64,000 nucleotides of DNA from Schistocerca nitens (GCF_023898315.1 NC_064619.1:297700150-297764149); one strand, 5' to 3'. Shown: positions 10,200 to 22,330, counted from the first letter of the stretch. A program made the numbers and translations. Notes: generated from the sequence alone by a model not told the origin.

Positions 10200-10687
10200 A
10201 AACACATATAAACGGACACACACACACACACAGGGACAGACACATAAATGAATATAAGCATTAAGATATAAACACATACACACTCACACTGACGCAAACG
10301 TCGACGCACATTGTGGCACTGACACGGGTAGGAACACACGCTGGCACTGACTCACGGACGACTCCCGCCTTGAGCATACTCGAATTCCTCCTTGCACGTT
10401 TCATAACTTGACGTATATACAGTCCATCATACAGGGTGAGCCACGTGGGACTTAACACATTTTCCATTTCGTGCACGGTGTTAGGTATCCAACAAGATTT
10501 TCGCCAAATGACAGTCGGCTGAGGGCATGTAATTTTGTTGTATGTTTAATCGTCTTCACTCTTGTATCAGACGATATACTGAAACAGTACTGTCTTTTTA
10601 GATGTAACAATACACATTATAACGACGTTCAAATCATAAAGGGCGTATCAAAAAGAGTCATCCGATTTGGCACGTCTATATTTCTGA

Positions 10688-10808
10688 CGTGATGACTGGG
10701 TGTTGTGTGGTGTCCTTAGGTTAGTTAGGTTTAAGTAGTTCTAAGTTCTAGGGGACTTATGACCATAGATGTTGAGTCCCATAGTGCTCAGAGCCATTTG
10801 AACCATTT
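10688..10808 (+). mobile_element. SINE, 5'-truncated, chimeric subfamily
   Basis: Flanked by TATATTTCTGA at 10677-10687 and 10809-10819. It starts at GATGACTGGGTGTTGTGTGG, joined to the common body, the same junction as in the chimeric SINE at 6006. The tRNA-like part is missing. Confidence 0.82.
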
Positions 10809-10829
10809 TATATTTCTGAAACTAATAAA

Positions 10830-11284
10830 CATATACAATGAATTTTGTTTTTTGATGAACGGGAAATTTAAAACGTCTTTTTTCATACCTTTTCATAGGT
10901 GTTCGATAAGCCCCCTTGTGATGCACGGTATATGTCTATGCGGTATTCAAATTGTTCCCACACTGCAAGGAGCTTCCACAGCTGCTGTTATGCAATGTCT
11001 CAGTTCTTTCATTGTTGTTGGTAACGGAGACCCATAAACAGAGTCTTTTATAAACCCCACAAGAAATAATCACATACAATCAGTTTTGGTGACCTTGGAG
11101 GCCAGTAATGTAGGGCTGAATCATTTGGTCCAGTGTGACCGATTCATCGTTCATTAATCCTCTGATTTAAAAATTCCCGCTCTTCCAGATGCCAGTGGGG
11201 CGATAACCCATACTGTTGGTAAGTTAAGTCGTTCGAATCAGTCTCGAACTGTGGGAAAGGAAAGTTCTCAAGCATATCGAGATA
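10830..11284 (-). pseudogene. DDE transposase, C-terminal half (split by Tc1-like insertion)
   Basis: Read on the minus strand from 11284: YLDMLENFPFPQFETDSND, QQYGLSPHWHLEEREF, WPPRSPKLIVCDYFLWGL. These match the C-terminal half of a mariner-superfamily-like insect DDE transposase. The catalytic Asp of the usual QQDG..PHWH box is Tyr here. Stops follow. The N-terminal half is at 12426-12930, across the inserted Tc1-like element. Confidence 0.65.
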
Positions 11285-12423
11285 CACTGAAGAGCCAAAG
11301 AAACTAGTACACCTGCCTAATATCGTGTAGGGCCCACGCGAGCACGCAGAAGTGACGCAACACGATGTGGCATGGACTCGACTAATGTCTGAAGTAGTGC
11401 TGAAGGGAATTGACACCGTGAATCCTGTAAGGCTGTCCATACATCCGTAACAGCACGAGGGGGTGCAGATCTCTTCTGAGCAGCACGTTGCAAGGCACCC
11501 CAGATATGCTCAATAATGTTCATATCTGGAGAGTTTGGCGGCTAGCGGAAGTGTGAAAACTCAGAAGAGTGTTCCTGGAGCCACTCTGTAGCAATTCTTG
11601 ATGTGTGGGTGTCGCATCGTGCTGCTGGAATTGCCAAATGGGTATGAATGGATGCAGGTGATCAGACAGGATGCTTACGTACGTGTCACCTGACAGAGTC
11701 GTATCTAGACGTATCAAGGGTCTCATAACACTCCAACTGCGCCAGCTTGAAGAGTCCCCTGCTGACATGCAGGGTCCATAGATTCATAAGGTTGTCTGCA
11801 TACCCGTACAAGTACACCCGCTCGATACAATCTGAAACGTGACTCGCCCGACAAGGCAAAATATTTCCAGACATCATCAGTCCAATGTCGATGATGACGG
11901 GCCCAGGCGAGGCGTAAAGCTGTGTGTCGTGCAGTCGTCGAGGATACACGACTGGGCCTTCGGCTCCGAAAGCCCATATCGATGATGTTTCGTTGAATGG
12001 TTCGCCTGCTGACACTTGTAGATGGTCGAGCATTGTAATCTGCAGCAATTTGCGGAAGGGTTGCACTTCTGTCACGCTGAACGATTCACTTCAGTCGTTG
12101 TTGGTCCCGTCCTTGGAGGATCTTTTTTCGGCCGCAGCGATGTCGGAGATTTGATGTTTTTACCGAATTCCTTATATTCACGGTACACTCGTGAAATGAG
12201 CGTAATGGAAAATTCCCATTTCATCGTTACCTCGGAGATGCTGTGTTCCGTCGCTCGTGCGTCTACTGTAACACCACGTTGATAACCTGCCATTGTAGCA
12301 GCAGTAACCGATATAACAACTGCGCCAGATACTTGTTGTGTTGTATAGGCGTTGCCGACCGTAGCGGCGTATTCTACCTGTTTACATATGTCTATGAATA
12401 GCAGTTTCTTTGGAGCTTCAGTA
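11285..12423 (-). mobile_element. Tc1-like element, decayed (family with CACTGAAGAGCC ends)
   Basis: Termini CACTGAAGAGCCAAAGAAAC and, inverted, GTTTCTTTGGAGCTTCAGTA are each next to TA. The interior minus strand carries a broken transposase: an N-terminal MAGYQRGVTVDARATEHS with helix-turn-helix at 12290-12075, PVVYPRRLHDTQLYAS, WQFQQHDATPTHQELL (catalytic Asp replaced by His), then PPNSPDMNIIEHIWGALQ. A relative lies at 57765-59104. It is inserted in an older transposase gene. Confidence 0.85.
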
Positions 12424-12425
12424 TA

Positions 12426-12930
12426 TGTGCTTCCTGTAACAGTGTCCTTAGCAAAGAAAACCTTTTCCCCTGAGACTGCACAAAATACATTAAATTCTGG
12501 AGAGTCCCTGTCATGTTATACAACTGCATGTGGTTGCTCCGTGCTCCATGTTCTCACATTATGATGGTTCACCTTTCCATTTAAATGGAATGTTTTTTCT
12601 TCTCTAAAACCTAAGCGTGGTAGAATACTGTCATCGTCCATCTTGCCACGGACGAAATTATAGAACTCCACACGTTGTTGTTTGTCACCTTCACGAAGAC
12701 CTTGCAGTAGCTGAATTTCGTATCGTTTCATGTGTGAACGTCGACGTGACCTCGCCAGACGAACATAGGGGGAATACTGAGCTGTAGTGCTGCATGGCGA
12801 ACGGATTTCTGCAGACTCCTTGTGAAACTATGACGGATGCTTTCGACGTCTGTGTCAGACACTCGAGGGCGACCCGGCGGTTTGCCTTTACACAAAAAAC
12901 TTCTTTCTCGGAATCGTTCATGTCATCGTC
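12426..12930 (-). pseudogene. DDE transposase, N-terminal half (split by Tc1-like insertion)
   Basis: The minus strand reads KANRRVALECLTQTSKASVI near the start, MKRYEIQLLQGLREGDKQQR, FREEKTFHLNGKVNHHNVRT, WSTEQPHAVV and NVFCAVSGEKV. These resemble insect DDE transposases whose RIW/NVR box follows the first catalytic Asp. A frameshift lies near 12690-12730. Together with 10830-11284 it forms one gene interrupted after TVTGSTY. Confidence 0.62.
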
Positions 12931-13208
12931 TTGTAAGTAGGCTGTTTAGGTTTTTATATTGGTAACGCCACGTAGCGCTCTGTATGAAAATAACTGGCTC
13001 TGCTGTGTGCAGTCTGTGGCTGGTTTGCATTGTTGTTGGCTATTGTATTGTTGGGCAGTTGGCTGTTAACAGCGCGTAGCGTTGCGCAGTTGGAGGTGAG
13101 CCGCCAGCAGTGGTGGTTGTGGGGAGAGAGATGGCGGAGTTTTGACAGCGGATGATCTGGAAGTGTGTCCATAAGAGACAGTACATTTGTAAGACAGGAT
13201 GTCATGGA

Positions 13209-13209
<1 letters not shown>

Positions 13210-13284
<75 letters not shown>
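13210..13284. repeat. (TA)n microsatellite, left part
   Basis: About 37 TA units immediately left of the Tc1-like element. The run resumes at 14707-14743 on its right. Confidence 0.95.
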
Positions 13285-13289
<5 letters not shown>

Positions 13290-14703
13290 CTGGAAATGGA
13301 AAAAAGAACGCATTGACACCGGTGTGTCAGACCCACCATACTTGCTCCGGACACTGCGAGAGGGCTGTACAAGCAATGATCATACGCACGGCACAGCGGA
13401 CACACCAGGAACCGCGGTGTTGGCCGTCGAATGGCGCTAGCTGCGCAGCATTTGTGCACCGCCGCCGTCAGTGTCAGCCAGTTTGCCGTGGCATACGGAG
13501 CTCCATCGCAGTCTTTAACACTGGTAGCATGCCGCGACAGCGTGGACGTGAACCGTATGTGCAGTTGACGGACTTTGAGCGAGGGCGTATAGTGGGCATG
13601 CGGGAGGCCGGGTGGACGTACCGCCGAATTGCTCAACACGTGGGGCGTGAGGTCTCCACAGTACATCGATGTTGTCGCCAGTGGTCGGCGGAAGGTGCAC
13701 GTGCCCGTCGACCTGGGACCGGACCGCAGCGACGCACGGATGCACGCCAAGACCGTAGGATCCTACGCAGTGCCGTAGGGGACCGCACCGCCACTTCCCA
13801 GCAAATTAGGGACACTGTTGCTCCTGGGGTATCGGCGAGGACCATTCGCAACCGTCTCCATGAAGCTGGGCTACGGTCCCGCACACCGTTAGGCCGTCTT
13901 CCGCTCACGCCCCAACATCGTGCAGCCCGCCTCCAGTGGTGTCGCGACAGGCGTGAATGGAGGGACGAATGGAGACGTGTCGTCTTCAGCGATGAGAGTC
14001 GCTTCTGCCTTGGTGCCAATGATGGTCGTATGCGTGTTTGGCGCCGTGCAGGTGAGCGCCACAATCAGGACTGCATACGACCGAGGTACACAGGGCCAAC
14101 ACCCGGCATCATGGTGTGGGGAGCGATCTCCTACACTGGCCGTACACCACTAGTGATCGTCGAGGGGACACTGAATAGTGCACGGTACATCCAAACCGTC
14201 ATCGAACCCATCGTTCTACCATTCCTTGACCGGCAAGGGAACTTGCTGTTCCAACAGGACAATGCACGTCCGCATGTATCCCGTGCCACCCAACGTGCTC
14301 TAGAAGGTGTAAGTCAACTACCCTGGCCAGCAAGATCTCCGGATCTGTCCCCCATTGAGCATGTTTGGGACTGGATGAAGCGTCGTCTCACGCGGTCTGC
14401 ACGTCCAGCACGAACGCTGGTCCAACTGAGGCGCCAGGTGGAAATGGCATGGCAAGCCGTTCCACAGGACTACATCCAGCATCTCTACGATCGTCTCCAT
14501 GGGAGAATAGCAGCCTGCATTGCTGCGAAAGGTGGATATACACTGTACTAGTGCCGACATTGTGCATGCTCTGTTGCCTGTGTCTATGTGCCTGTGGTTC
14601 TGTCAGTGTGATCATGTGATGTATCTGACCCCAGGAATGTGTCAATAAAGTTTCCCCTTCCTGGGACAATGAATTCACGGTGTTCTTATTTCAATTTCCA
14701 GGA

Positions 14704-14706
<3 letters not shown>
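13285..14706 (+). mobile_element. Tc1-like DD32E element, copy 1
   Basis: A 1,422-bp element, the same length as copies 2 and 4. Its inverted termini would be CACTCCTGGAAAT at each end, but both outermost parts are altered here (TATTCCTGG on the left, GAGTA on the right) and merge into the TA microsatellite. Inserted at TA, as expected for Tc1/mariner elements. It belongs to a subgroup with copy 4. Confidence 0.93.
13529..14551 (+). CDS. Tc1-like DD32E transposase, intact, copy 1
   Basis: 340 residues starting MPRQRGREPYVQLTDFERGR. Residues 10-50 form the first helix-turn-helix, an arginine-rich GRPR-like hinge lies near 60-70, a second helix-turn-helix near 88-118, and the RNase H-like catalytic core starts near 150. 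Catalytic residues are D155 (VVFSDESRF), D244 (FQQDNARPH) and E277 (LSPIEHVW), 32 residues between the last two. No stops or frameshifts. Distinctive residues: Tyr in RYTGPTPG. The frame is open upstream through the element and the TA run; I chose the ATG that aligns with Tc1 N termini. It should catalyse cut-and-paste transposition in the nucleus, if expressed. Confidence 0.9.
   Translation: MPRQRGREPYVQLTDFERGRIVGMREAGWTYRRIAQHVGREVSTVHRCCRQWSAEGARARRPGTGPQRRTDARQDRRILRSAVGDRTATSQQIRDTVAPGVSARTIRNRLHEAGLRSRTPLGRLPLTPQHRAARLQWCRDRREWRDEWRRVVFSDESRFCLGANDGRMRVWRRAGERHNQDCIRPRYTGPTPGIMVWGAISYTGRTPLVIVEGTLNSARYIQTVIEPIVLPFLDRQGNLLFQQDNARPHVSRATQRALEGVSQLPWPARSPDLSPIEHVWDWMKRRLTRSARPARTLVQLRRQVEMAWQAVPQDYIQHLYDRLHGRIAACIAAKGGYTLY

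Positions 14707-14743
<37 letters not shown>
14707..14743. repeat. (TA)n microsatellite, right part
   Basis: About 18 TA units, continuous with 13210-13284 once the Tc1-like element is removed. Confidence 0.95.
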
Positions 14744-14747
<4 letters not shown>

Positions 14748-15056
14748 ACTTTTGAACACTATTAAGGTAAATACATTGTTTGTTCTCTATCAAAATCTTT
14801 CATTAGCTAACTATGCCTATCAGTAGTTAGTGCCTTCAGTAGTTAGAATCCTTTATTTAGCCGGCAGTATTGGCGCTCGCTGTGTTGCAGTAGATCGAGT
14901 AACGAAGATTTTTGTGAGGTACGTGATTTGTGAAAGGTATAGGTTAATGTTAGTTAGGGCCATTCTTTTGTAGGGATTATTGAAAGTCAGATTGCGTTGC
15001 GCTAAAAATATTGTGTGTCAGTTTAAGCAGTCATGTATAATTTTTCAAAGGGGACG

Positions 15057-15949
15057 TTTCATAGTCTAATGCTCTGCGCTGTAGCAGGATCCGCACCATA
15101 CCTAGTACGAAAATAACGCTTAACAGTTATTACTGACCCGCACTGTGCAAAACGTTGAACACAAAACGCTTTCTGTTGTCCCAACACAACTTTTGCTAGA
15201 ACCGAACCGAAGTGTGAGAACACTGCTGCTAGCTAGCGGGAACGATGTCAAGCTCGAAAGTTTGCTCTTTCCAATAGTACGTTGTTCATGCACATATCTC
15301 AAATAACATAATAGTTATGATTTTTTTAAATCGGATGATTCTTTTTGATACACTCCCTATATCGGATAAAGTATGGCAAAGAGGAAATACGTTTCATTAT
15401 CGTGACGTTGGCGAACCTTCTTGCTCATATAAAGCATGGCAACAGCCGATAACAGCCGCCATTATTTTCATTTTTTGCACATTTCTCAAATACTTTTGCC
15501 AAAAGTTTCAACACCAACACTAACAAGCATGATATCACTGTATTCGTGATTTCAAGTGCTTTAGAATGTCGCTAAAAATTTAATCCTTACATCTAAAAAT
15601 AGCCCAATTTATTTCAGTATCTAGAATGACTCGAGGCTTAAGAGAATTAAACATACAAGAAAATTTTACGCTCCTCTATGTATAGTCATTTGCGAAAATC
15701 TCGTTTCGGTATCATAAATCTTTCACGAAATAAAATGGGTGTTGCATCTTACGAGCCTCATTCTGTATAACACGTTGATTGCAGTTGCAATCGCACTTTA
15801 TTCGCGTACACTTAGGACTGGTTATGTATTGTTCTAGTAATATTTTTAAAGTGTGAAGTCTGGTCCCTTATTCGGCTTCGACGTTTTGGAATTTCTGCTG
15901 GACAACACTTTCCGCTCCATGAAAGATTTTCTGAACACTAATAATATTA

Positions 15950-15950
<1 letters not shown>
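15057..15950. other. Unassigned sequence
   Basis: No recognisable coding, RNA or repeat feature. Short AT-rich open frames only. Confidence 0.5.
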
Positions 15951-16009
<59 letters not shown>

Positions 16010-16020
16010 TGTGTGTGCGT
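15951..16020. repeat. (GT)n microsatellite
   Basis: About 28 GT units with a few interruptions at the right end. Confidence 0.95.
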
Positions 16021-16650
16021 AAGCTGCATCATGCCTGGCAGAGGGTTCATCGAACCACCTTCAAGCTATTTCTCTACCGTTCCACCCCGAAGAGCGTGAG
16101 GGGAAAACAGACACTTAAATCTTTCTGCACGAACTCTTATTTCTCTAATTATATTATGATGATCATTCCTTTCTATGTAGATGGGCGCTAACAAAACATT
16201 TTAACACCCTGAGGAAAAAATTAGTGATTGAAATTTCATGAGAAGATCCTGCCGCAACGAAAAACGCCTTTGTTTTAATGATTGCCACCCTAATTCACCT
16301 ATCATGTCCGTAGTGCCGTCTCTCTCCTATTTCGTGATACTACAAAGCGAACTGCCCTTCTCTGAACTTTTTCGGTGTCCTCCATCGACCCTATCTGATA
16401 CGGATCCCACACCGTGCAGCAATACTCCAGAAAAGGATGTACAAGCGTAGTGTAGGCAGTCCCTTTAGAGTGTAGGCAGTCCCTTTAGTAGACCTGTTGC
16501 ATTTTCTCAGTGATCTGCCAATAAATCGTCGTTTTTGGTTTGCTTTAGCCAAAACATTATATATGTGATCGTTACAACTTAATTTATTCATAACTGTAAT
16601 CCCTAAGTGTCTACTTTTGTACATCGCCAAGATGGCAGCTCTACAGCTAT
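16021..16650 (-). pseudogene. Jockey/CR1-like LINE C-terminal fragment
   Basis: The minus strand reads HLGITVMNKLSCNDHIYNVL, then a RRFIGRSLRKCN-like box and, across frameshifts, FLEYCCTVWDPYQIGSMEDT and EKVQRRAVRFV. This parallels the C-terminal region of the LINE at 49490-50910 (RFIGRILRKC, LLEYCSLVWDPYQIG, QRRAARFV). A tandem duplication of about 20 bp (GTGTAGGCAGTCCCTTTAG) sits near 16450-16490. Confidence 0.65.
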
Positions 16651-19600
16651 ATACTGATCGGCAGTTTCAATTTAACGGCTGACAAAATACAGAACTGTGA
16701 TTCGCTGTTTTGTTTTAATGGCGGGTAAGATGCCACTTGATACAGCTGGGCTAGTTCTGACATCTTACCCATTTTTATAATTTCCTGGGAGCACAAACAG
16801 GCCAGTTACAACATCTTGGATTTTTGAATTTCTTGTCACTGCTATCTTGGATTGTGACGTCATCCTCTCTGGTGCTTGTCGCTCTGATTTGTCCCATAAA
16901 AATACATTGCTCTCCTACTACTACGGAATTCCACTACGTCATAGGTGATGGATTCACTGCATCCTCCTCGTGAGTAACGCAAAAGGTTCAGAACACACCA
17001 TGACACCGAGAGTGTTCTGTCACACACCTGCACGCATACGAGAGCACTTCTAGTAAGCTTCGGGATCGTAGTTGTATTCAGTTGGAGTTTAAAAACGCAT
17101 CGTTCTTTTTATGCATAGCCAAATTTCTCTTTAACTCCCTTCATTGTAAGAGGGCATATTTTAGTGACTTTCTGGAGCCTCTGATCAGCTAGTAGTCCAA
17201 TGAATGAGACTGTGTTTTCAAGTTTCAGATCATATAGCCCTAACATTAAATACTATGTGAACGGAAGACAATGACTGACAGTGATTTGCATTGGAAATTT
17301 CTACCAATCGTAATCGACTTCACAATAACCAATAACGCCATTTCATGTCACTATAGTCAATGATGTTGCACTGTAGAGTTTTGTTCTTGATTAGACTATC
17401 CAATATTTGTAGTTGACTTCTGGTAACATTAATTAGTATCTTGACTACCCATCTGTTTTTTACTCTCTGTCAGAGGCTTTCCCAAGTCACTTATTCAGAA
17501 CGTTTCTTGCAATCTATAAAACTAAGGCCAGTTTCTTCAGGGAAATCATTTGCTTTTCAGTTGTTTCTATTACTGTAAAGGCATATCTATGAGTCAAACG
17601 AATCGCCGTCCGCGACGTGTAATTTCGCATTTATTTTTAATTTTCGGCTATTGCTCATTCATCCATTGTACCATATACATGTAACAGGACAGCCTTACCC
17701 TCCCAGTAGGCTCGGTAAGGTCTTTTGTGAATAGATCTAGATACTGAAGACAGTGCACTGGAAGTCTACAGGAAAGCAACTCCATTCTTCGAAAACACCT
17801 CAGATTAAGTTCCCTAAAAACTAGCCCCAATATTATGGGAAGAGATATTTACCCTGAAGAAGTTAAGTATTTGCATAAAAATTAATCATTAAAGATAAAT
17901 AGATAATGATGTCTAGATGGAAAATGGAATAAGATAGATATAACTGTAGACAAATAAGATATATTTCAAAAAATTGTATTAGATAGTAAATTTTCGTACC
18001 AGTAAGTGACGTATCTTTAAGAAAGAACTATATGTAAAAAAGAGGCACTTGAAGTAGCTTACACAAGCGAATATAACTAGAGAAATGTTTCACATTCGCA
18101 AGCAGAAAAATCACAAAAGAAATGGTATTCCAATAATGAGTCATGGCGTTCAAAGAGCAGAAAATTCCAATACGTTTTTGAAATATAAACGATCTCTGCC
18201 GATGTGATGCATAAGAAACTGTATAAAAGTAAAGCACACGCCATCTGTGTACAGAATCACATGGAATATTAACTCAACACACGTTTTCCCGCAGGGGTAA
18301 CGCTCATACGAAGTGGTTCACTAAAGTTCAGGCCATAAATGATTAATACAGCATTGAGGGATTATCAGGTTGAAGACAGGTATCTGTTGGCAAAAATGTC
18401 TAGCACGTCTGTAATCCATAGATTTTTTTGTTAGAGACAGGCAATTATCAGTTGAAGACTATACGGTTATTAAAATGTATCTGTAGGGAAACAGATTGCC
18501 TAGAGTAAGAAAGCAGGCGCTCTTGATTCAAAATATCGTTTAGAAATAACTCACTGATGCGTAAAATGTATTCGGCGCCATTAAATGAATGTGAGAATTG
18601 TCGCCTTCTGTGCTTCTCCTGTGGAGTAATATATATTAGTGCTTCCGCATCCCATCACTTGCTCATTAACGCCGTGACAGTATGCAGCCACAGAAAAAGT
18701 GCGTTGGGAATGCCTTACAGAAACATTTCTCTCCTGTACATTCACTCATTTTTGTTGCCATGCTTTAAGAACAATAGAACTATCACTTGGAAGATGCAGA
18801 GTACTAGTATTTTAACAGCATGTTCTTCGTGTTAGCTAGGGAACATGTGAACAAGAAGTCATTAGCAAGGCAATGCACTCGCGGTTTTTTTTTATTTCTG
18901 TATGATCTCGAGTCCGGTAATACGTGTGGAAAAAACACATTACTTAAAAATCAAATCGACAGAAGGAAAAGAATGAATTTTCGCATTGGTAGTTCTTACA
19001 CTGTTACTTGGAAGCTTATTACGTATTGCAAGGAATAAAACGCGAAATCCAGGCATGAAAAAATATTTCAAGATAACGGTGAAAGGATGTAAATAATAAT
19101 GACAAAGAAAAACAACTCGGTATTAATAGCATTAGAAATGTAGCTGAAGAAACGGGAATTAACTTATAATAAGAATCAAAAATGAAAGGAGGCCTCACAG
19201 AACTAGGAAGTAGAAACAAAAAGGCTAAGAACTCAACGCAGACCTGAACAATGATGGGTACCACAACAAACATACGCAAATTACTTGGAGCGAAGAAGAA
19301 AAACATTAACTTTATATCGTCAGACACCCGATGATTTTCGGTATAGTCATAATCAGATCTGAGAAAGGACAAAACCTACATAAAGAGCGAATGTTGTTGA
19401 ATTAAACCAACTTAGATAGTGCACAGGAAACAACTGATACACATGCCATAAGAAACTATCAGAAAACATACACATTATCTCTTCAAAAATAGTGCTTCAT
19501 TGTGTAAATATCAAACTGAGAAACGTTTAGAGCCATGGACAAAGAGGAAATGAATACCGCCAGGTAGAGCCACAACAACTAGGGTATCAAATCCAATACT

Positions 19601-19800
19601 GAACGTCACGAATATGACAGTTATATGTTAAATGGCAATGTTAAATATCGATCATATAATTACAAAGGTAAAAATGGATGTGCATTTATAGATTCATTGG
19701 TTTCAAAGCAAGACAGAAGCTGATAACAAGCAAGTATTGACGCTATTGATTAATCAATGAGTGGTCGCACGTTAAAAATACAAGTCAAAGAATAAAGCGA
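16651..19800. other. Unassigned intronic sequence, about 3.1 kb
   Basis: No gene, tRNA, transposase or SINE recognised. AT-rich with many stops on both strands. The longest open frames (92 and 117 codons) show no motifs. Confidence 0.5.
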
Positions 19801-20945
19801 GCCGCATTATCTCATACGACAGTGGAATATATACATACGCTGATGCCTCAAAACATTGTTGACATCTGGACTACCTTTGGAGTGCAATATAACAGCGATT
19901 TTGAGTGGAATGAGTTCGACATGTCCTTGGCAGGTTTCCGGAGATATGTGGCGCCAGACATCTACGCACAAGTCACGCCATTTCCGTACATTACGAACCG
20001 GTGGTTTGTGGCCGCGAAGTTGGTGCCAGATAGCGACCAAGATGTGTTCCATCTGGCCCGAACCAGATGAATTTAGTGGCCAAGACATCAACCCTGAGAT
20101 CACTGTCATACTCCTCAAACCACTGTAGCACAGTTCTGGCCCAGTGACACTGATAATTATTCTAATGGAAGAGACCATCGCCGTCAGAGAAGATGTCAAG
20201 CATGAATGGCAGAGGCTGGATCGGAGTCATTCTCAGGTAGCCCATAGCTGCTATTGTGTCTTAGATTATTAACACAGGTCCCATGGAAGCCCAGGTGAAT
20301 GTTCCACGTAGCAAAATACTGGCCCCCGTCAAATTCGGCGGTGGCGCGGTGCATATGATGAGAGCGCATCCCGACACGATCATCGACCTGTATTAACGGG
20401 AAACATGATTCATCCAACAAAGTGACACATTTCCATTAATCCATTGACCCTGTGTCCACTACCATCGCAATTGCCGGCGTCTGTAGGTCGACATGGAAAC
20501 ACGTAGGGGTCGCCTGCTGCTGAGTCCATTGTTCAACAGTGAGCACTGAACGGTGTGTTCCAAAACACTTGTGCCTGCGCCATGGCTGTACTGTGCCGTC
20601 AAATTCACCACAGATCACTTCCTACCCTGCTTTACGCTGAGGTCGAGCCAACAGCCTCTACGGTCTCTGATGAAGCGTGAACGACCAACACCGCAGTCAT
20701 TCAGTCACTTTCGATGGGTGCTCACGACAGAAGCACCCGAACAGCCGACCATCTTCACCGTCTTCGAGACACTTGTTCCGAGGCAATGGACCAAAGAAAT
20801 CTATCCTTTGTTAAAATCTCTTATGTCAGTCGATGTAGCTGGAATGATTCGCCATTCGCCTCTGGTCCGTTTACATAGTTTCCTTATTTTGTCACATGCC
20901 TCCAACGCCACCAGGTAGAATTCAGTCTAAATGTCGGCAGTGGTC
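19801..20945 (-). pseudogene. Decayed Tc1-like transposase
   Basis: Fragments on the minus strand include TVEQWTQQQATPTCFHVD, LLDESCFPLIQVDDRVGMRS (the first Asp box of a DDE transposase) and a region around FATWNIHLGFHGT, with stops and frameshifts throughout. The family is uncertain. It abuts the Tc1-like element at 20952. Confidence 0.5.
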
Positions 20946-20951
20946 ATAATA

Positions 20952-22330
20952 CACTACTGGCCATTAAACATTGCTACACCAAGAAGAAATGCAGATGATA
21001 AACGGGTATTCATTGGACAAATATGTTATACTAGAACTGATATGGGATTACATTTTCACGCAGTTTGGGTGCATAGATCCTGAGAAATCAATACCCAGAA
21101 CAACCACCTCTGCTAATAACGGCCTTGATTCGCCTGGGCAATGAGTCAAACAGAGCTTGGATGCCATGTACAGGTACAGCTGCCAATACAGCTTCAACAC
21201 GATACCACAGTTCATCACGAGTAGTGACTGGCGTATTGTGACGAGCCAGTTGCTCGGCCACCATTGACCAGACGTTTTCAATTGGTGAGAGATCTGGAGA
21301 ATGTGCTGGCCAGGGCAGCAGTCGAACATTTTCTGTATCCAGAAACGCCCATACATGACCTGCAACATGCCGTCGTGCATTATCCTGCTGAAATGTAGGG
21401 TTTTGCAGGGATAGAATTAAGGGTAGACCCACGGGTCGTGACACATCTGAAAGTGCCGTCAATGCGAACAAGAGGTGACCGAGACGTGTAACCAATGGCA
21501 CCCCAAACCATCACGCCGGGTGATACGCCAGTGTGGAGATGACGAATACAAGCTTCCAATGTGCGTTCACCGCGATGTCGCCAAACACGGATGCGACCAT
21601 CATAATGCTGTAAACAGAACCTGGATTCATCCGAAAAAATGACGTTTTGCCATTCGTGCACCCAGGTTCGTCGTTGACTACACCATCGCAGGCGCTCCTG
21701 TCTGTGATGCAGCGTAAAGGGTAACCGCAGCCATGGTCTCCGAGCTGATAGTCCATGCTGTTGCAAACGTCGTCTAACTGTTCGTGCAGATGGTTTGTTG
21801 TCTTTCAAACGTCCCCATCTGTTGACTCAGGGATCGAGATGTGGCTGCACGATCCGTTACAGCCATGCGGATAAGATGCCTGTCATCTCGACTGCTAGTG
21901 ATACGAGGCGGTTGGGATCCACCACGGCGTTCCGTGTTTCCCTCCTGAACCCACCGATTCCATATTCTGCTAACAGTCATTGGATGTCGACCGACACAAT
22001 GTCGTGATACGATAAACCGCAATCGCGATAGGCTACAATCCGACCTTTATCAAAGTCGGAAACGTGATGGTACGCATTTCTCCTCCTTACATGAGGCATC
22101 ACAACAACGTTTCACCAGGGAACACCGGTCAACTGCTGTTTGTGTATGAGAAATCGGTAGGAAACTATCCTCATATCAGCAATTTGTATGTATCGCCACC
22201 GGTGCCAACCTTGTGTGAATGCTCTGAAAAGCTAATCATTTGCATATCATAGCATCTTCTTCCTGTCGGTTATATTTCCCGTCTGTAGCGCGTTGTCTTA
22301 GTGGTGTAGCAATTTTAATGGCCAGTAGTG
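20952..22330 (-). mobile_element. Tc1-like element (DD34E type), both ends present
   Basis: Inverted termini CACTACTGGCCATTAAA at the left and AATGGCCAGTAGTG at the right, each next to TA. 1.38 kb. It is the complete counterpart of the element split by the LINE at 1-6634. Confidence 0.9.
21088..22093 (-). pseudogene. Tc1-like transposase, frameshifted
   Basis: From an ATG near 22093 the minus strand encodes MPHVRRRNAYHHVSDFDKGR and then hits a deletion in the first helix-turn-helix. Blocks in other frames follow: SRIWNRWVQEGNTERRGG, ARTVRRRLQQHGLSARRPW, NVIFSDESRFCLQHYDGR (first Asp), FQQDNARRHVAGHVWAF (second Asp) and SPDLSPIENVWSMVAEQ (Glu), ending SRGGCSGY. The second Asp and the Glu are 34 residues apart, the classical Tc1 spacing. 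At least three frame breaks make it inactive. Confidence 0.85.

Larger units (their letters stand above)
12935..15056 (+). repeat. Older dispersed repeat with a TA microsatellite, split by a Tc1-like element
   Basis: The two flanks (12935-13284 and 14707-15056) look like one repeat unit: they start near TGTAAGTAGGCTGTTTAGG and end near AAGGGGACGTTTCA. I recall this unit as common in locust DNA (memory, not a search). It contains no coding potential. Its internal TA run was the target for the element at 13285. Confidence 0.5.

Noticed and set aside
13199..13528. N-terminal extension of the transposase frame beginning in poly-(Ile-Tyr)
   Set aside because: It is translation of the TA microsatellite and transposon leader. 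The Tc1-type N terminus starts at 13529.
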